A stretch of DNA of 64,000 nucleotides from Streptomyces sp. 378 (GCF_030124145.1 NZ_JASKMS010000001.1:186001-250000); one strand, 5' to 3'. Shown: positions 18,853 through 27,058, numbered from the stretch's first letter. Numbers and translations are program-made. The notes: generated from the letters alone by a model not told the origin.

Positions 18853-20079
18853 TCATCCGGCCCCCAGCGGCGGCGCCGGTGTGCCGCCCGCGTCCAGATA
18901 GGCCTGCGGAGGCTTCAGACGCTGGCCGGGGAAGCCGCCCTTCTCGTACTTGAGGAGCTTCTTCGCCTTCTCCGGGTCCGTCTCGCCCTCGCCGTACGCC
19001 GGGCAGAGCGGGGCGATCGGGCAGGCGCCGCACGCGGGCTTGCGGGCGTGGCAGATACGGCGGCCGTGCCAGATCACGTGATGCGAGAGATCCGTCCAGT
19101 CGCTCTTCGGGAAGAGCGCGCCGACGGCGGCCTCGATCTTGTCCGGGTCGGTCTCGGCGGTCCACCGCCAGCGGCGCACCAGTCGCTGGAAGTGCGTGTC
19201 GACGGTGATACCGGGGCGCCCGAAGGCGTTACCCAGCACGACGAACGCGGTCTTGCGGCCGACGCCGGGCAGCTCGACCAGGTCCTCCAGCCGACCGGGC
19301 ACCTCACCGCCGAAGTCCTCCACCAGAGCCTTCGAAAGGCCTATGACCGACTTCGTCTTGGCCCGGAAGAAGCCGCACGGGCGGAGGATCTCCTCCACCT
19401 CCTCGGGGTTGGCGGCGGCCAGGTCCTCCGGGGTCGGGTACGCGGCGAAGAGGGAGGGTGTCGTCTGGTTGACGCGCAGGTCGGTCGTCTGGGCGGACAG
19501 GACGGTGGCGACGACCAGTTGGAAGGGGTTCTCGAAGTCCAGCTCGGGGTGCGCGTACGGATAGACCTCGGCGAGCTCGCGGTTGATGCGGCGGGCCCGG
19601 CGGACCAGAGCGGTGGGCGACTCGTCGCTCGGCGGGTGGACGACGGCCTTGGCGGGCGCGGCGCCCTTGATACGGGCGGTGGCCTTCTTCGGCGCGACCA
19701 CGACCTTCTTGGCGGCGGGCGCCTTCCTCACGGCGGCCTCCTTCGAGGCCTTCTTCGCGGCGGAGGCCTTGGACGCGGTCTTCTTCGTCGCCGCCGTCTT
19801 CTTCACGGTCGCCGTCTTCTCCGCAGACGGGGCCTTCTCCACAGACGCCGTCTTCTTCACGGAAGCCGTCTTCTCCGCAGACGCGGCCTTCTTAGTGGAC
19901 GCCGCCCTCTTCGCAGACGCGGCCTTCTTCGAGGAAGCCGTCTTCTTCACCGGTTCCGTCTTGTTCTCTTTCGCCGTTTTTCTACCGCCATCGGGGCTCT
20001 GTTCGCCCACAGCGGAATCGCGACGTACAACCACCCGCGCAGCCCCCTCGGCCTGTGCTCTCACCGGCGATTTGGACAC
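18853..20079 (-). CDS. nth: Endonuclease III with long Lys/Ala-rich histone-like N-terminal extension
   Basis: 408 residues from GTG 20079. Residues about 170-385 are a full endonuclease III: helix-hairpin-helix [10 protein letters not shown] with the catalytic Lys, VDTHFQRLV with the catalytic Asp, and the four-cysteine [4Fe-4S] motif [17 protein letters not shown] (spacing 6-2-5). It excises oxidised pyrimidines and nicks the abasic site in base-excision repair. Residues about 33-145 are an extension of KKTAS/KKAAS-type repeats, resembling the C-terminal tail of histone H1 and of mycobacterial HupB. Base composition and frame are continuous, so the extension is real in this frame. The gene is leaderless and divergent from crp. 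Confidence 0.93.
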   Translation of the reverse strand: MSKSPVRAQAEGAARVVVRRDSAVGEQSPDGGRKTAKENKTEPVKKTASSKKAASAKRAASTKKAASAEKTASVKKTASVEKAPSAEKTATVKKTAATKKTASKASAAKKASKEAAVRKAPAAKKVVVAPKKATARIKGAAPAKAVVHPPSDESPTALVRRARRINRELAEVYPYAHPELDFENPFQLVVATVLSAQTTDLRVNQTTPSLFAAYPTPEDLAAANPEEVEEILRPCGFFRAKTKSVIGLSKALVEDFGGEVPGRLEDLVELPGVGRKTAFVVLGNAFGRPGITVDTHFQRLVRRWRWTAETDPDKIEAAVGALFPKSDWTDLSHHVIWHGRRICHARKPACGACPIAPLCPAYGEGETDPEKAKKLLKYEKGGFPGQRLKPPQAYLDAGGTPAPPLGAG

Positions 20080-20085
20080 CCGGCC

Positions 20086-20091
20086 AGCCTA
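20086..20091 (-). promoter_or_regulatory. -10 hexamer TAGGCT, leaderless nth
   Basis: On the minus strand TAGGCT ends 6 nt before GTG 20079, fixing the first codon at the expected transcription start and supporting translation of the Lys/Ala-rich extension. Confidence 0.55.
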
Positions 20092-20285
20092 AGGCCCGGC
20101 ACCGGCATCCGCCCCGGCCCCTGAAGATCGGCGCCCAATTGGACCCCTGCCGCGTACCCCGGGACACGTGTGCGGCATCCTTGTGACAGATCACACTGTT
20201 TGGACCGCCCGACAAAATGGGCACTACGGTCCCTCGGTACACGGGGGAGCAAGATCCCCTGAGCAGGTCGAATAGGAGAGAACTC

Positions 20286-20960
20286 GTGGACGACGTTCTG
20301 CGGCGCAATCCGCTCTTCGCGGCGCTCGATGACGAGCAGTCCGCGGAGCTCCGCGCCTCCATGAGTGAGGTGACCCTCGCCCGCGGTGACTCGCTGTTCC
20401 ACGAGGGTGACCCCGGTGACCGCCTGTACGTGGTCACCGAGGGGAAGGTGAAGCTCCACCGCACCTCCCCCGACGGCCGCGAGAACATGCTCGCCGTCGT
20501 CGGCCCCAGCGAGCTCATCGGTGAGCTCTCGCTGTTCGACCCGGGCCCGCGCACCGCGACCGCCACGGCTCTGACCGAGGTCAAGCTCCTCGGCCTCGGC
20601 CACGGCGACCTCCAGCCCTGGCTGAACGCCCGCCCCGAGGTGGCCACGGCGCTCCTGCGCGCCGTCGCGCGCCGGCTGCGCAAGACCAACGACGCGATGT
20701 CCGACCTCGTCTTCTCGGACGTCCCGGGCCGTGTCGCCCGCGCCCTGCTCGACCTGTCCCGCCGGTTCGGCGTGCAGTCCGAGGAGGGCATCCACGTCGT
20801 CCACGACCTCACGCAGGAGGAGCTGGCCCAGTTGGTCGGCGCGTCCCGCGAGACGGTCAACAAGGCCCTCGCGGACTTCGCCCAGCGCGGCTGGCTGCGC
20901 CTGGAGGCCCGCGCGGTGATCCTCCTGGACGTGGAACGCCTCGCCAAGCGCTCGCGCTGA
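20286..20960 (+). CDS. crp: Crp, cAMP receptor protein
   Basis: 224 residues from GTG 20286 with GGAGAG upstream. The N-terminal cyclic-nucleotide-binding domain shows GDRLYVVTEGKVKLHR and the phosphate-binding cassette IGELSLFDPGPRTATATA, in which Glu, Arg and Thr match the cAMP pocket. The C-terminal winged helix includes DLTQEELAQLVGASRETVNKALADF (recognition helix). In S. coelicolor Crp controls germination and antibiotic clusters. It is alone in its transcript, divergent from nth and ends at a bidirectional hairpin. A second, quite different cNMP-binding regulator is encoded at 49715-50422. Confidence 0.97.
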   Translation: MDDVLRRNPLFAALDDEQSAELRASMSEVTLARGDSLFHEGDPGDRLYVVTEGKVKLHRTSPDGRENMLAVVGPSELIGELSLFDPGPRTATATALTEVKLLGLGHGDLQPWLNARPEVATALLRAVARRLRKTNDAMSDLVFSDVPGRVARALLDLSRRFGVQSEEGIHVVHDLTQEELAQLVGASRETVNKALADFAQRGWLRLEARAVILLDVERLAKRSR

Positions 20961-20985
20961 CGCGCGCACCGCTGCCGTACGTCAT

Positions 20986-21016
20986 CGGGCCCCCTCTCCT
21001 CACGAGACGGGGCCCG
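20986..21016. terminator. Bidirectional hairpin between crp and the MBL-fold gene
   Basis: CGGGCCCC (20986-20993) pairs perfectly with GGGGCCCG (21009-21016). The two flanking genes converge here, with 75 bases between them. Confidence 0.75.
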
Positions 21017-21035
21017 ACGTCGTGTCCGGGGGCGG

Positions 21036-21866
21036 TCAGATGAGCCCGTGCTCCTCGAGGTAGTCCATCTGGGCGCGTACCGACAGTTCCGCCGCCGGCC
21101 ACAGGGAGCGGTCCACGTCGGCGTAGACGTGGGTGACGACTTCCGTGGGGGTGCGGTAGCCGTCCTCGACGGCTGTCTCGACCTGGGCGAGGCGGTTGGC
21201 GCGGTGGGCGAGGTAGTACTCGACGACGCCCTGGGCGTCGTCGAGGACCGGGCCGTGGCCGGGCAGGACCGTGTGGACGCCGTCGTCGACCGCGAGGGAG
21301 CGCAGGCGCCGCAGGGAGTCCAGGTAGTCGCCGAGGCGGCCGTCCGGGTGCGCCACGACCGTCGTGCCGCGACCGAGGATCGTGTCGCCGGTGAGAACCG
21401 CCCGGTCGGCCGGGAGGTGGAAACAGAGGGAGTCGGCGGTGTGGCCGGGGGTCGGTACGACGCGCAGTTCCAGCCCGCCGGTGGTGATCACATCCCCGGC
21501 GGCCAGGCCCTCGTCGCCCAGGCGCAGTGCCGGGTCGAGGGCACGCACGCGCGTGCCGGTCAGTTCGGCGAACCGGACGGCGCCCTCGGCGTGGTCGGGA
21601 TGGCCGTGGGTCAGCAGGGTGAGGGCGACGCGCTTGCCTGCCTGTTCGGCCGTGGCGACGACCCGGCGCAGGTGCGTGTCGTCCAGCGGGCCCGGGTCGA
21701 CCACGACGGCGAGGTCCGAGTCGGGCTCGGCGAGGATCCAGGTGTTCGTGCCGTCCAGGGTCATCGCCGACGCGTTGGGCGCCAGGACGTTCACGGCCCG
21801 CGCGGTGGCGGGCCCCGAGAGGACCCCGCCGCGGGGCTGGCCTGGAAGGGCTGCTGCGTCCGTCAT
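21036..21866 (-). CDS. Metallo-beta-lactamase-fold hydrolase (glyoxalase II-like)
   Basis: 276 residues from ATG 21866, overlapping the upstream NUDIX stop. The metal-binding motif is LTHGHPDHAEGA (HxHxDH). Further ligands lie in VPTPGHTADS, LTGDTILGRG and LPGHGPV. The C-terminal helix bundle (YYLAHRANRLAQVE ... MDYLEEHGLI) matches LACTB2-like members of the family. It probably hydrolyses a thioester or a phosphoester; substrate unknown. Coupled to the NUDIX gene, it forms part of the minus-strand run DUF4177-RidA-NUDIX-MBL. Confidence 0.88.
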   Translation of the reverse strand: MTDAAALPGQPRGGVLSGPATARAVNVLAPNASAMTLDGTNTWILAEPDSDLAVVVDPGPLDDTHLRRVVATAEQAGKRVALTLLTHGHPDHAEGAVRFAELTGTRVRALDPALRLGDEGLAAGDVITTGGLELRVVPTPGHTADSLCFHLPADRAVLTGDTILGRGTTVVAHPDGRLGDYLDSLRRLRSLAVDDGVHTVLPGHGPVLDDAQGVVEYYLAHRANRLAQVETAVEDGYRTPTEVVTHVYADVDRSLWPAAELSVRAQMDYLEEHGLI

Positions 21867-22732
21867 GCGGTGGCTCCACCGGTCGGGATGTGCTTGGTGA
21901 ACTCGTCGTGGCCCGGCCAGGACAGCACGATCTCGCCGTCCACCAGGCGGGCGGTGGCCAGGACGGGCGTGAGGTCACGGCCCGGGGCGGCGTCGAGCGC
22001 CCGGGCGGCCGTCTCGTACGCCGTCAGCTGGCGCAGGGTCGCGATGGTGGGCGGCATCATCAGCAACTCGCCCTTGTCGTAACCGGCCGCCGCCTCGCGC
22101 GGGGCGATCCACACCGTGCGGTCGGCCTCCGTCGAGGCGTTGCGGGTGCGCTGCCCCTCGGGGAGCGCGGCCACGAAGAACCAGGTGTCATAGCGGCGGG
22201 ACTCGAACTCCGGGGTGATCCAGCGGGTCCAGGCGCCGAGCAGGTCCGAACGCAGGACCAGCCCGCGGCGGTCCAGGAACTCCGCGAAGGACAGGTCCCG
22301 GGCGACCAGGGCGGCACGGTCCGCCTCCCAGTCGGCGCCCGTGGTGTCACCGACGACCGAGTCGGGGGCCGGCCCGGCGAGCAGCACACCCGCCTCCTCG
22401 TACGTCTCCCGTACGGCCGCGCAGACGATCGCCTGGGCCGCCGTCTCGTCGACGCCGAGCCGGTCCGCCCACCACGCGCGCGTGGGGCCCGCCCAGCGGA
22501 CGTGATGGTCGTCGTCGCGCGGATCGACCCCGCCGCCCGGATAGGCGTACGCGCCTCCGGCGAAGGCCATGGAGGCGCGTCTGCGCAGCATGTGGACGGC
22601 GGGGCCGCTGCCGGTGTCCTTCAGGAGCATGACGGTGGCCGCGCGCTTCGGCGTCACCGGGGTGAGGGTGCCGGCCGCGAGTGCGCGGATGCGGTCCGGC
22701 CACTCCGGGGGGTACCACTGACCGTTCGCCAT
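21863..22732 (-). CDS. NUDIX hydrolase (long form)
   Basis: 289 residues from ATG 22732. The NUDIX motif is split by a long insert: AGGAYAYPGGGVDPRD, then a loop, then AAVRETYEEAGVLLAG, as in the NUDT19-like subgroup. The start codon lies 7 nt after TAGCCT with no ribosome-binding site, consistent with leaderless transcription. The substrate is likely a nucleoside diphosphate derivative or CoA derivative, but this is not decided by the motif. It is overlapped (ATGA) by the MBL-fold gene downstream. Confidence 0.85.
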   Translation of the reverse strand: MANGQWYPPEWPDRIRALAAGTLTPVTPKRAATVMLLKDTGSGPAVHMLRRRASMAFAGGAYAYPGGGVDPRDDDHHVRWAGPTRAWWADRLGVDETAAQAIVCAAVRETYEEAGVLLAGPAPDSVVGDTTGADWEADRAALVARDLSFAEFLDRRGLVLRSDLLGAWTRWITPEFESRRYDTWFFVAALPEGQRTRNASTEADRTVWIAPREAAAGYDKGELLMMPPTIATLRQLTAYETAARALDAAPGRDLTPVLATARLVDGEIVLSWPGHDEFTKHIPTGGATA

Positions 22733-22739
22733 GGGCGCG

Positions 22740-22745
22740 AGGCTA
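22740..22745 (-). promoter_or_regulatory. -10 hexamer TAGCCT, leaderless NUDIX gene
   Basis: On the minus strand TAGCCT ends 7 nt before ATG 22732. Confidence 0.5.
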
Positions 22746-22825
22746 TCCCGTGACGGGCGGATGTTCGAGTGGTCCCGGGGACGGATTCCGCAGCTCGGAC
22801 CGTCGAAGAGAGTGCCGGGCGGGTG

Positions 22826-23287
22826 CTACGCGAGCTCCACCTGGATCTCGACCTCGACCGGCGCGTCCAGCGGCAGCACGGCCACGCCCACCGCGCTGCG
22901 CGCGTGCACACCCTTGTCGCCGAGCACCTGGCCGAGCAGCTCGCTCGCGCCGTTCAGCACCGCGGGCTGGCCCGTGAAGTCCGAGGCCGAGGCCACGAAA
23001 CCGACGACCTTCACCACGCGCGCGATGCGGTCCAGGTCACCGGCGACGGACTTGACGGCGGCCAGTGCGTTCAGCGCACACGTGCGTGCCAGCTCCTTGG
23101 CCTCCTCCGGGGTGACCTCCGCACCGACCTTGCCGGTGACCGGAAGCTTGCCGTCCACCATCGGCAGCTGCCCGGCGGTGTAGACGTAGGGGCCGGACTG
23201 CACGGCCGGCTGGTACGCGGCCAGCGGCGGGACCACGTCGGGCAGGCTCAGACCGAGCTCGGCCAGCTTCGCCTCGACGGCGCCCAC
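22826..23287 (-). CDS. RidA/YjgF-family protein
   Basis: 153 residues from GTG 23287, which shares one base with the DUF4177 stop (TAGTG). The body is typical of the RidA/YER057c family: YVYTAGQLPMVDGKLPVTG near residue 40, ALNALAAVKSVAGDLDRIARVVKVVGFVAS, and HARSAVGVAVLPLDAPVEVEIQVEL at the end. RidA deaminates reactive enamines and imines from PLP enzymes. In the true RidA subgroup an Arg in the Ala-x-Arg segment is catalytic. Here the matching position is not obvious, so it may belong to a non-deaminating subgroup. The longer frame to 23437 overlaps DUF4177 and was rejected. Confidence 0.88.
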   Translation of the reverse strand: MGAVEAKLAELGLSLPDVVPPLAAYQPAVQSGPYVYTAGQLPMVDGKLPVTGKVGAEVTPEEAKELARTCALNALAAVKSVAGDLDRIARVVKVVGFVASASDFTGQPAVLNGASELLGQVLGDKGVHARSAVGVAVLPLDAPVEVEIQVELA

Positions 23288-23445
23288 TACTGCTTCGCCC
23301 GCTTCAGGTAGGCCACGAGCTGCTCGGGGTTGTTCGGCCCGGGCACGACCTGGACGAGCTCCCAGCCGTCCTCGCCCCAGGTGTCCAGAATCTGCTTCGT
23401 GGCGTGGACGAGCAGCGGCACGGTTGCGTATTCCCACTTGGTCAT
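23287..23445 (-). CDS. Small DUF4177 protein (52 aa)
   Basis: Frame of 52 codons from ATG 23445 to TAG 23287. It begins MTKWEYATVPLLVH, has the conserved core WGEDGWELVQVV near the middle and ends AYLKRAKQ. The pattern KWEY...D.WGEDGWELV is diagnostic of DUF4177. It is leaderless (TAGAGT ends 7 nt before ATG) and translationally coupled to ridA by a one-base overlap. Function unknown. Confidence 0.9.
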   Translation of the reverse strand: MTKWEYATVPLLVHATKQILDTWGEDGWELVQVVPGPNNPEQLVAYLKRAKQ

Positions 23446-23452
23446 GCGGCCG

Positions 23453-23458
23453 ACTCTA
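23453..23458 (-). promoter_or_regulatory. -10 hexamer TAGAGT, leaderless DUF4177 gene
   Basis: On the minus strand TAGAGT ends 7 nt before ATG 23445. The DnaA-box array begins 28 bases further upstream of this promoter. Confidence 0.5.
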
Positions 23459-23485
23459 GCCGCTGCCGCAGGGGGTCACACGGCC

Positions 23486-23623
23486 GCCCACGGCCCCGGT
23501 CGTCCACAGGCCACGGCCGTGGGCGGCCACGGGCCACGGCCCCGGTCGTCCACAGGCCACGGCGGTGGTTGTCCACAGGCCCCGGCCGCGGTCGTCCACG
23601 GGCCCCGGCCGCGGTTGTCCACA
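23486..23623 (+). repeat. Six-unit 23-bp tandem array with DnaA-box-like nonamers
   Basis: Six contiguous 23-base units start at 23486, 23509, 23532, 23555, 23578 and 23601, each ending in a nonamer. Units 4 and 6 end in TTGTCCACA, the Streptomyces DnaA-box consensus. Units 1 and 3 end in TCGTCCACA, unit 5 in TCGTCCACG and unit 2 in the decayed GCGGCCACG. All face the same way. The array fills the space between the divergent leaderless DUF4177 and ArsA-like genes. Clusters of DnaA boxes away from oriC are known in S. coelicolor and influence initiation. A titration site or a DnaA-responsive promoter element is inferred. Confidence 0.85.
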
Positions 23624-23653
23624 GCCTCCCGCGTAGCCCGGGCGCGAACTGGT

Positions 23654-23659
23654 TAGGCT
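23654..23659 (+). promoter_or_regulatory. -10 hexamer TAGGCT, leaderless first ArsA-like gene
   Basis: TAGGCT ends 7 nt before GTG 23667. The last DnaA-box-like nonamer ends 30 bases upstream, so DnaA binding could affect this promoter. Confidence 0.55.
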
Positions 23660-23666
23660 CGAATAC

Positions 23667-24644
23667 GTGAGCAGGCTCCAGGTCGTCAGCGGCAAGGGCG
23701 GTACCGGCAAGACCACGGTGGCCGCGGCCCTAGCGTTGGCCCTGGCCACGGAGGGGAAGCGGACGCTTCTCGTCGAGGTCGAGGGCCGTCAGGGCATCGC
23801 GCAGCTCTTCGAAACGGAGGCGCTGCCTTATGAGGAACGGAAAATCGCGGTAGCACCCGGGGGCGGGGAGGTGTACGCACTCGCCATCGACCCCGAACTG
23901 GCCCTTCTGGACTACCTCCAGATGTTCTACAAGCTGGGCAGCGCCGGACGGGCCCTGAAGAAGCTCGGCGCGATCGACTTCGCCACCACCATCGCGCCCG
24001 GCCTCAGGGACGTCCTCCTGACCGGAAAGGCCTGCGAGGCGGTGCGGCGCAAGGAGCGCAGCGGCCGCTTCGCGTACGACTACGTCGTCATGGACGCCCC
24101 GCCGACGGGGCGGATCACCCGCTTCCTGAACGTGAACGACGAGGTCGCGGGCCTCGCCAAGATCGGCCCGATACACAATCAGGCGCAGGCCGTGATGCGG
24201 GTGCTGAAGTCGCCGGAGACGGCCGTGCACCTGGTGACGCTGCTGGAGGAGATGCCCGTCCAGGAGACCGCGGACGGCATCGCCGAGCTGCGTTCGGCCC
24301 GGCTTCCGGTGGGGCGGATCATCGTGAACATGGTCCGCCCGGAGGTGTTGGACGAGACCGACCTGGAACTCGTACGCACGGTCCCGCGTTCCACTGTCGC
24401 GCGGTCCCTGTCGGCCGCCGGGCTCGGCGGGGCGCGGCGCGGCGGGCACGCCGAGCGGCTGGTGGACCCGCTGCTCGCGCAGGCCGCGGAGTACGCCGAG
24501 CGGTACACGCTGGAGCACGAACAGCGTGCGGTCCTGACCGAGCTGGACCTGCCGCTGCACGAACTGCCGCTGTTCGCCGAGGGCATGGATCTGGCGGGGC
24601 TGTACGAGCTGGCCCGCGAGCTGCGCGAGCAGGGCGTGTCATGA
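23667..24644 (+). CDS. ArsA-like P-loop ATPase (first of pair)
   Basis: 325 residues from GTG 23667. It has a deviant Walker A loop VVSGKGGTGKTTVAAALALA at the N-terminus, an ArsA-type switch region and the Walker B-like MDAPPTGRITRFL. Residues after 250 are helical (EYAERYTLEHEQRAVLTELDLP). It belongs to the ArsA/GET3 family of SIMIBI ATPases, but nothing nearby encodes arsenite transport. In actinobacteria these genes occur as an adjacent pair next to wblA, as here, and the product probably forms a heterodimer with the second ATPase. Role unknown; membrane-protein handling by analogy with GET3 is speculative. Confidence 0.9.
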   Translation: MSRLQVVSGKGGTGKTTVAAALALALATEGKRTLLVEVEGRQGIAQLFETEALPYEERKIAVAPGGGEVYALAIDPELALLDYLQMFYKLGSAGRALKKLGAIDFATTIAPGLRDVLLTGKACEAVRRKERSGRFAYDYVVMDAPPTGRITRFLNVNDEVAGLAKIGPIHNQAQAVMRVLKSPETAVHLVTLLEEMPVQETADGIAELRSARLPVGRIIVNMVRPEVLDETDLELVRTVPRSTVARSLSAAGLGGARRGGHAERLVDPLLAQAAEYAERYTLEHEQRAVLTELDLPLHELPLFAEGMDLAGLYELARELREQGVS

Positions 24645-24693
24645 GCCAGGACAGACGGTCAAGGCCCGTCATGAGTCGGAAGCAGGGGATGTC

Positions 24694-26103
24694 ATGAGCC
24701 GTCCGGACCCGGCGCACACCCACGACCCGGCCCGCCCGCACCTCGCCCCCGCACACCTGCTCGACATCGATCCGCTGCTGGAGGACCCCACCACCCGGAT
24801 CGTGGTCTGCTGCGGCTCGGGCGGGGTCGGCAAGACCACCACCGCGGCGGCGCTGGGTTTGCGCGCGGCCGAGCGGGGCCGCAAGGTGGTCGTCCTGACC
24901 ATCGATCCGGCCCGCCGGCTCGCCCAGTCCATGGGCATCGACTCGCTGGACAACACCCCGCGCCGGGTGAAGGGCATCGACGACTCCGCGGGCGGCGAGC
25001 TGCACGCGATGATGCTCGACATGAAGCGCACCTTCGACGAGATCGTCGAGGCGCACGCGGACGGTGAGCGGGCGGCCGCCATCCTGGGCAACCCCTTCTA
25101 CCAGTCGCTCTCCGCGGGCTTCGCGGGCACGCAGGAGTACATGGCGATGGAGAAGCTCGGGCAGCTGCGCGCCCGGGACGAGTGGGACCTGATCATCGTC
25201 GACACCCCGCCGTCCCGCTCGGCGCTGGACTTCCTGGACGCGCCCAAGCGGCTCGGGTCGTTCCTGGACGGCCGGTTGATCCGGCTGCTGACGGCACCGG
25301 CGAAGCTGGGCGGTCGCGCCGGGATGAAGTTCCTGAACGTCGGGATGTCGATGATGACCGGCACCCTCGGCAAGCTGCTCGGCGGTCAGCTCCTCAAGGA
25401 CGTCCAGACGTTCGTGTCGGCGATGGACACGACCTTCGGCGGCTTCCGCACCCGCGCGGACGCCACGTACAAGCTGCTCCAGGCGCCCGGCACGGCGTTC
25501 CTCGTGGTCGCGGCCCCGGAGCGGGACGCGCTGCGCGAGGCCGCCTACTTCGTGGAGCGGCTGGCCGCGGAGGACATGCCGCTCGCCGGTCTGGTGCTCA
25601 ACCGGGTGCACGGCAGCGGCGCCGACCGGTTGTCGGCCGAGCGGGCGCTCGCCGCCGCGGAAAATCTTGAAGAGCCCCGCATTGTGGATCAGGAGGGCGG
25701 GAAAGCAGTACTTCGTAACTCCCCCGACACACACAACAGTTCAGACTCTCCCACGCCCGGAACACCAGCTCAGGCTCCGGCATCGGCTCCCGAGGGTGGC
25801 TCCCCCACCGAAGACGCCGAAGCTACCGAGCACGCGGAGGACCCCGAGCGGTCCGTCGACCAGCTCACGGCCGGCCTGTTGAGGCTGCACGCCGATCGCA
25901 TGCAGCTGCTCTCCCGTGAGCAGCGCACGCGTGACCGCTTCACCGCGCTCCACCCCGAGGTGGCCGTGACGGAAGTGGCCGCGCTGCCCGGCGACGTGCA
26001 CGACCTCGCGGGACTGCGCGCCATCGGCCACCGGCTCGCGGCCGACGAGCGCGAGCTTCCCGACCCCGCCGACCGGCCCGAACCGCCCGAGGCGAGCGCC
26101 TGA
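24694..26103 (+). CDS. ArsA-like P-loop ATPase (second of pair)
   Basis: 469 residues from ATG 24694 with AGGGG upstream. The P-loop CGSGGVGKTTTAAALGL lies at about 40-55, VLTIDPARRLAQ and IIVDTPPSRSALDFL follow, and a Met-rich stretch (GMSMMTG) lies near residue 220. Between about residues 322 and 390 is a low-complexity linker rich in Ser, Pro, Glu and Thr. Its first part (25660-25760) is distinctly lower in G+C than the rest of the gene. After it, the conserved C-terminal helices resume (TAGLLRLHADRMQLLSREQ). It is the partner of the ATPase upstream (49 bases apart) and converges on wblA. Confidence 0.9.
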   Translation: MSRPDPAHTHDPARPHLAPAHLLDIDPLLEDPTTRIVVCCGSGGVGKTTTAAALGLRAAERGRKVVVLTIDPARRLAQSMGIDSLDNTPRRVKGIDDSAGGELHAMMLDMKRTFDEIVEAHADGERAAAILGNPFYQSLSAGFAGTQEYMAMEKLGQLRARDEWDLIIVDTPPSRSALDFLDAPKRLGSFLDGRLIRLLTAPAKLGGRAGMKFLNVGMSMMTGTLGKLLGGQLLKDVQTFVSAMDTTFGGFRTRADATYKLLQAPGTAFLVVAAPERDALREAAYFVERLAAEDMPLAGLVLNRVHGSGADRLSAERALAAAENLEEPRIVDQEGGKAVLRNSPDTHNSSDSPTPGTPAQAPASAPEGGSPTEDAEATEHAEDPERSVDQLTAGLLRLHADRMQLLSREQRTRDRFTALHPEVAVTEVAALPGDVHDLAGLRAIGHRLAADERELPDPADRPEPPEASA

Positions 26104-26203
26104 GGGCAACCCGGCGAGGGCGTAGGGCCCGTGAGCGACGACTGAAGGCTCGCAGTAGGTGGCAAGACTCACAGGCAATGGCGAGGCTCACAGTCGATGG
26201 CGA

Positions 26204-26223
26204 AGGGCCCGGCAACGGGCCCT
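26204..26223. terminator. Hairpin between the convergent ArsA-like and wblA genes
   Basis: AGGGCCC (26204-26210) pairs with GGGCCCT (26217-26223), loop GGCAAC. Just beyond, GCTCACCGCCGC occurs twice (around 26281 and 26329), the second copy covering the wblA stop. Confidence 0.6.
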
Positions 26224-26323
26224 CGGACCTGGACCTGAGGAGCTCCCGGAGGGGAGTCCCTCCCTGCGGGAAGTCCTGAGCTCACCGCCGCCTGGATCTG
26301 GTCGCGGAGGGGAGTCGGAATCC

Positions 26324-26662
26324 TCAGCTCACCGCCGCGAAGTTCTCGTAGATCTCGTCGTCGTCGAGGGGCATGACACCGCACCCCCGCTCGTACTCCG
26401 TGCGCGCCGTCTCCAGGAGCCGACGCCAGGAGGTCACGGTGGGACGCCTGCGCAGCAGTGCGCGGCGCTCCCGTTCCGTCATGCCTCCCCACACGCCGAA
26501 CTCGACGCGGTTGTCGAGCGCGTCGGCCAGGCACTCCGTGCGCACCGGGCATCCGGTGCACACCGCCTTGGCCCTGTTCTGCGCTGCTCCTTGAACGAAC
26601 AGTTCATCCGGATCGGTAGTGCGGCAGGCCGCCTGCGCACTCCAGTCGGTTACCCAGCCCAT
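26324..26662 (-). CDS. wblA: WblA, WhiB-like [4Fe-4S] developmental regulator
   Basis: 112 residues from ATG 26662 (MGWVTDWSAQAACRTTDPDE), the usual start for this protein; ATG 26719 would add 19 residues. The four cluster cysteines are Cys13, Cys35, Cys38 and Cys44 (CTGCPVRTEC). The turn GVWGG follows at 56-60, and a basic helix RERRALLRRRPTVTSWRRLLE suits DNA contact. WblA represses antibiotic production and stress functions and is needed for sporulation in Streptomyces. Position between the ArsA-like pair and a class A PBP gene is conserved in the genus. Confidence 0.96.
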   Translation of the reverse strand: MGWVTDWSAQAACRTTDPDELFVQGAAQNRAKAVCTGCPVRTECLADALDNRVEFGVWGGMTERERRALLRRRPTVTSWRRLLETARTEYERGCGVMPLDDDEIYENFAAVS

Positions 26663-27058
26663 ACCGGCGCCGTCCTCTCCCGAATCGAGGCTCCCCCACG
26701 GCGGCAGCGGCATATTCACCGCCGCCAGTTGAGGACGTTACGGAAGGTGGGCACAGCGCAACACCCCCTTCGGGCCCAATCTTGAATGGCCCGAACGGAC
26801 TATGGGTAAGCGGCAGATCACCCGGGGGAGTGAGCTGGCGACATATGCAACCTTCCCGACAAACCGGGACAGTTCAGTTGCGTCACAACGGACGCCGCAT
26901 GACACACGAGGCGGATTCGGACACGGCCCCACCAAAAAAGTTAGGGAACACCCGGAACGATTCGGGGTCGCCGGACGTATTGATACGTGACCTCGCTGCT
27001 GTGACAGTTGAGAGCAGCTTAGGCCAAGGCCTATACGCCTGTCCGGCGAATGAGAACG
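26663..27058. promoter_or_regulatory. wblA / PBP divergent regulatory region
   Basis: About 400 bases without a gene. Two palindromes stand out. TTCGGGCC (26769-26776) with GGCCCGAA (26788-26795) sits about 110-130 bases upstream of wblA, and TAGGCC-AA-GGCCTA (27020-27033) covers roughly -51 to -38 of the PBP start. Both are candidate operators. The long upstream region fits the complex control known for wblA. Confidence 0.5.

Noticed and set aside
23486..23623. Replication origin (oriC)
   Set aside because: Only one strand-oriented array, no AT-rich unwinding region, and no dnaA or dnaN nearby.
23667..26103. Arsenite-export ATPases
   Set aside because: No ars transporter or regulator lies nearby, and the pair is the conserved wblA-linked set. 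Only the fold is ArsA-like.
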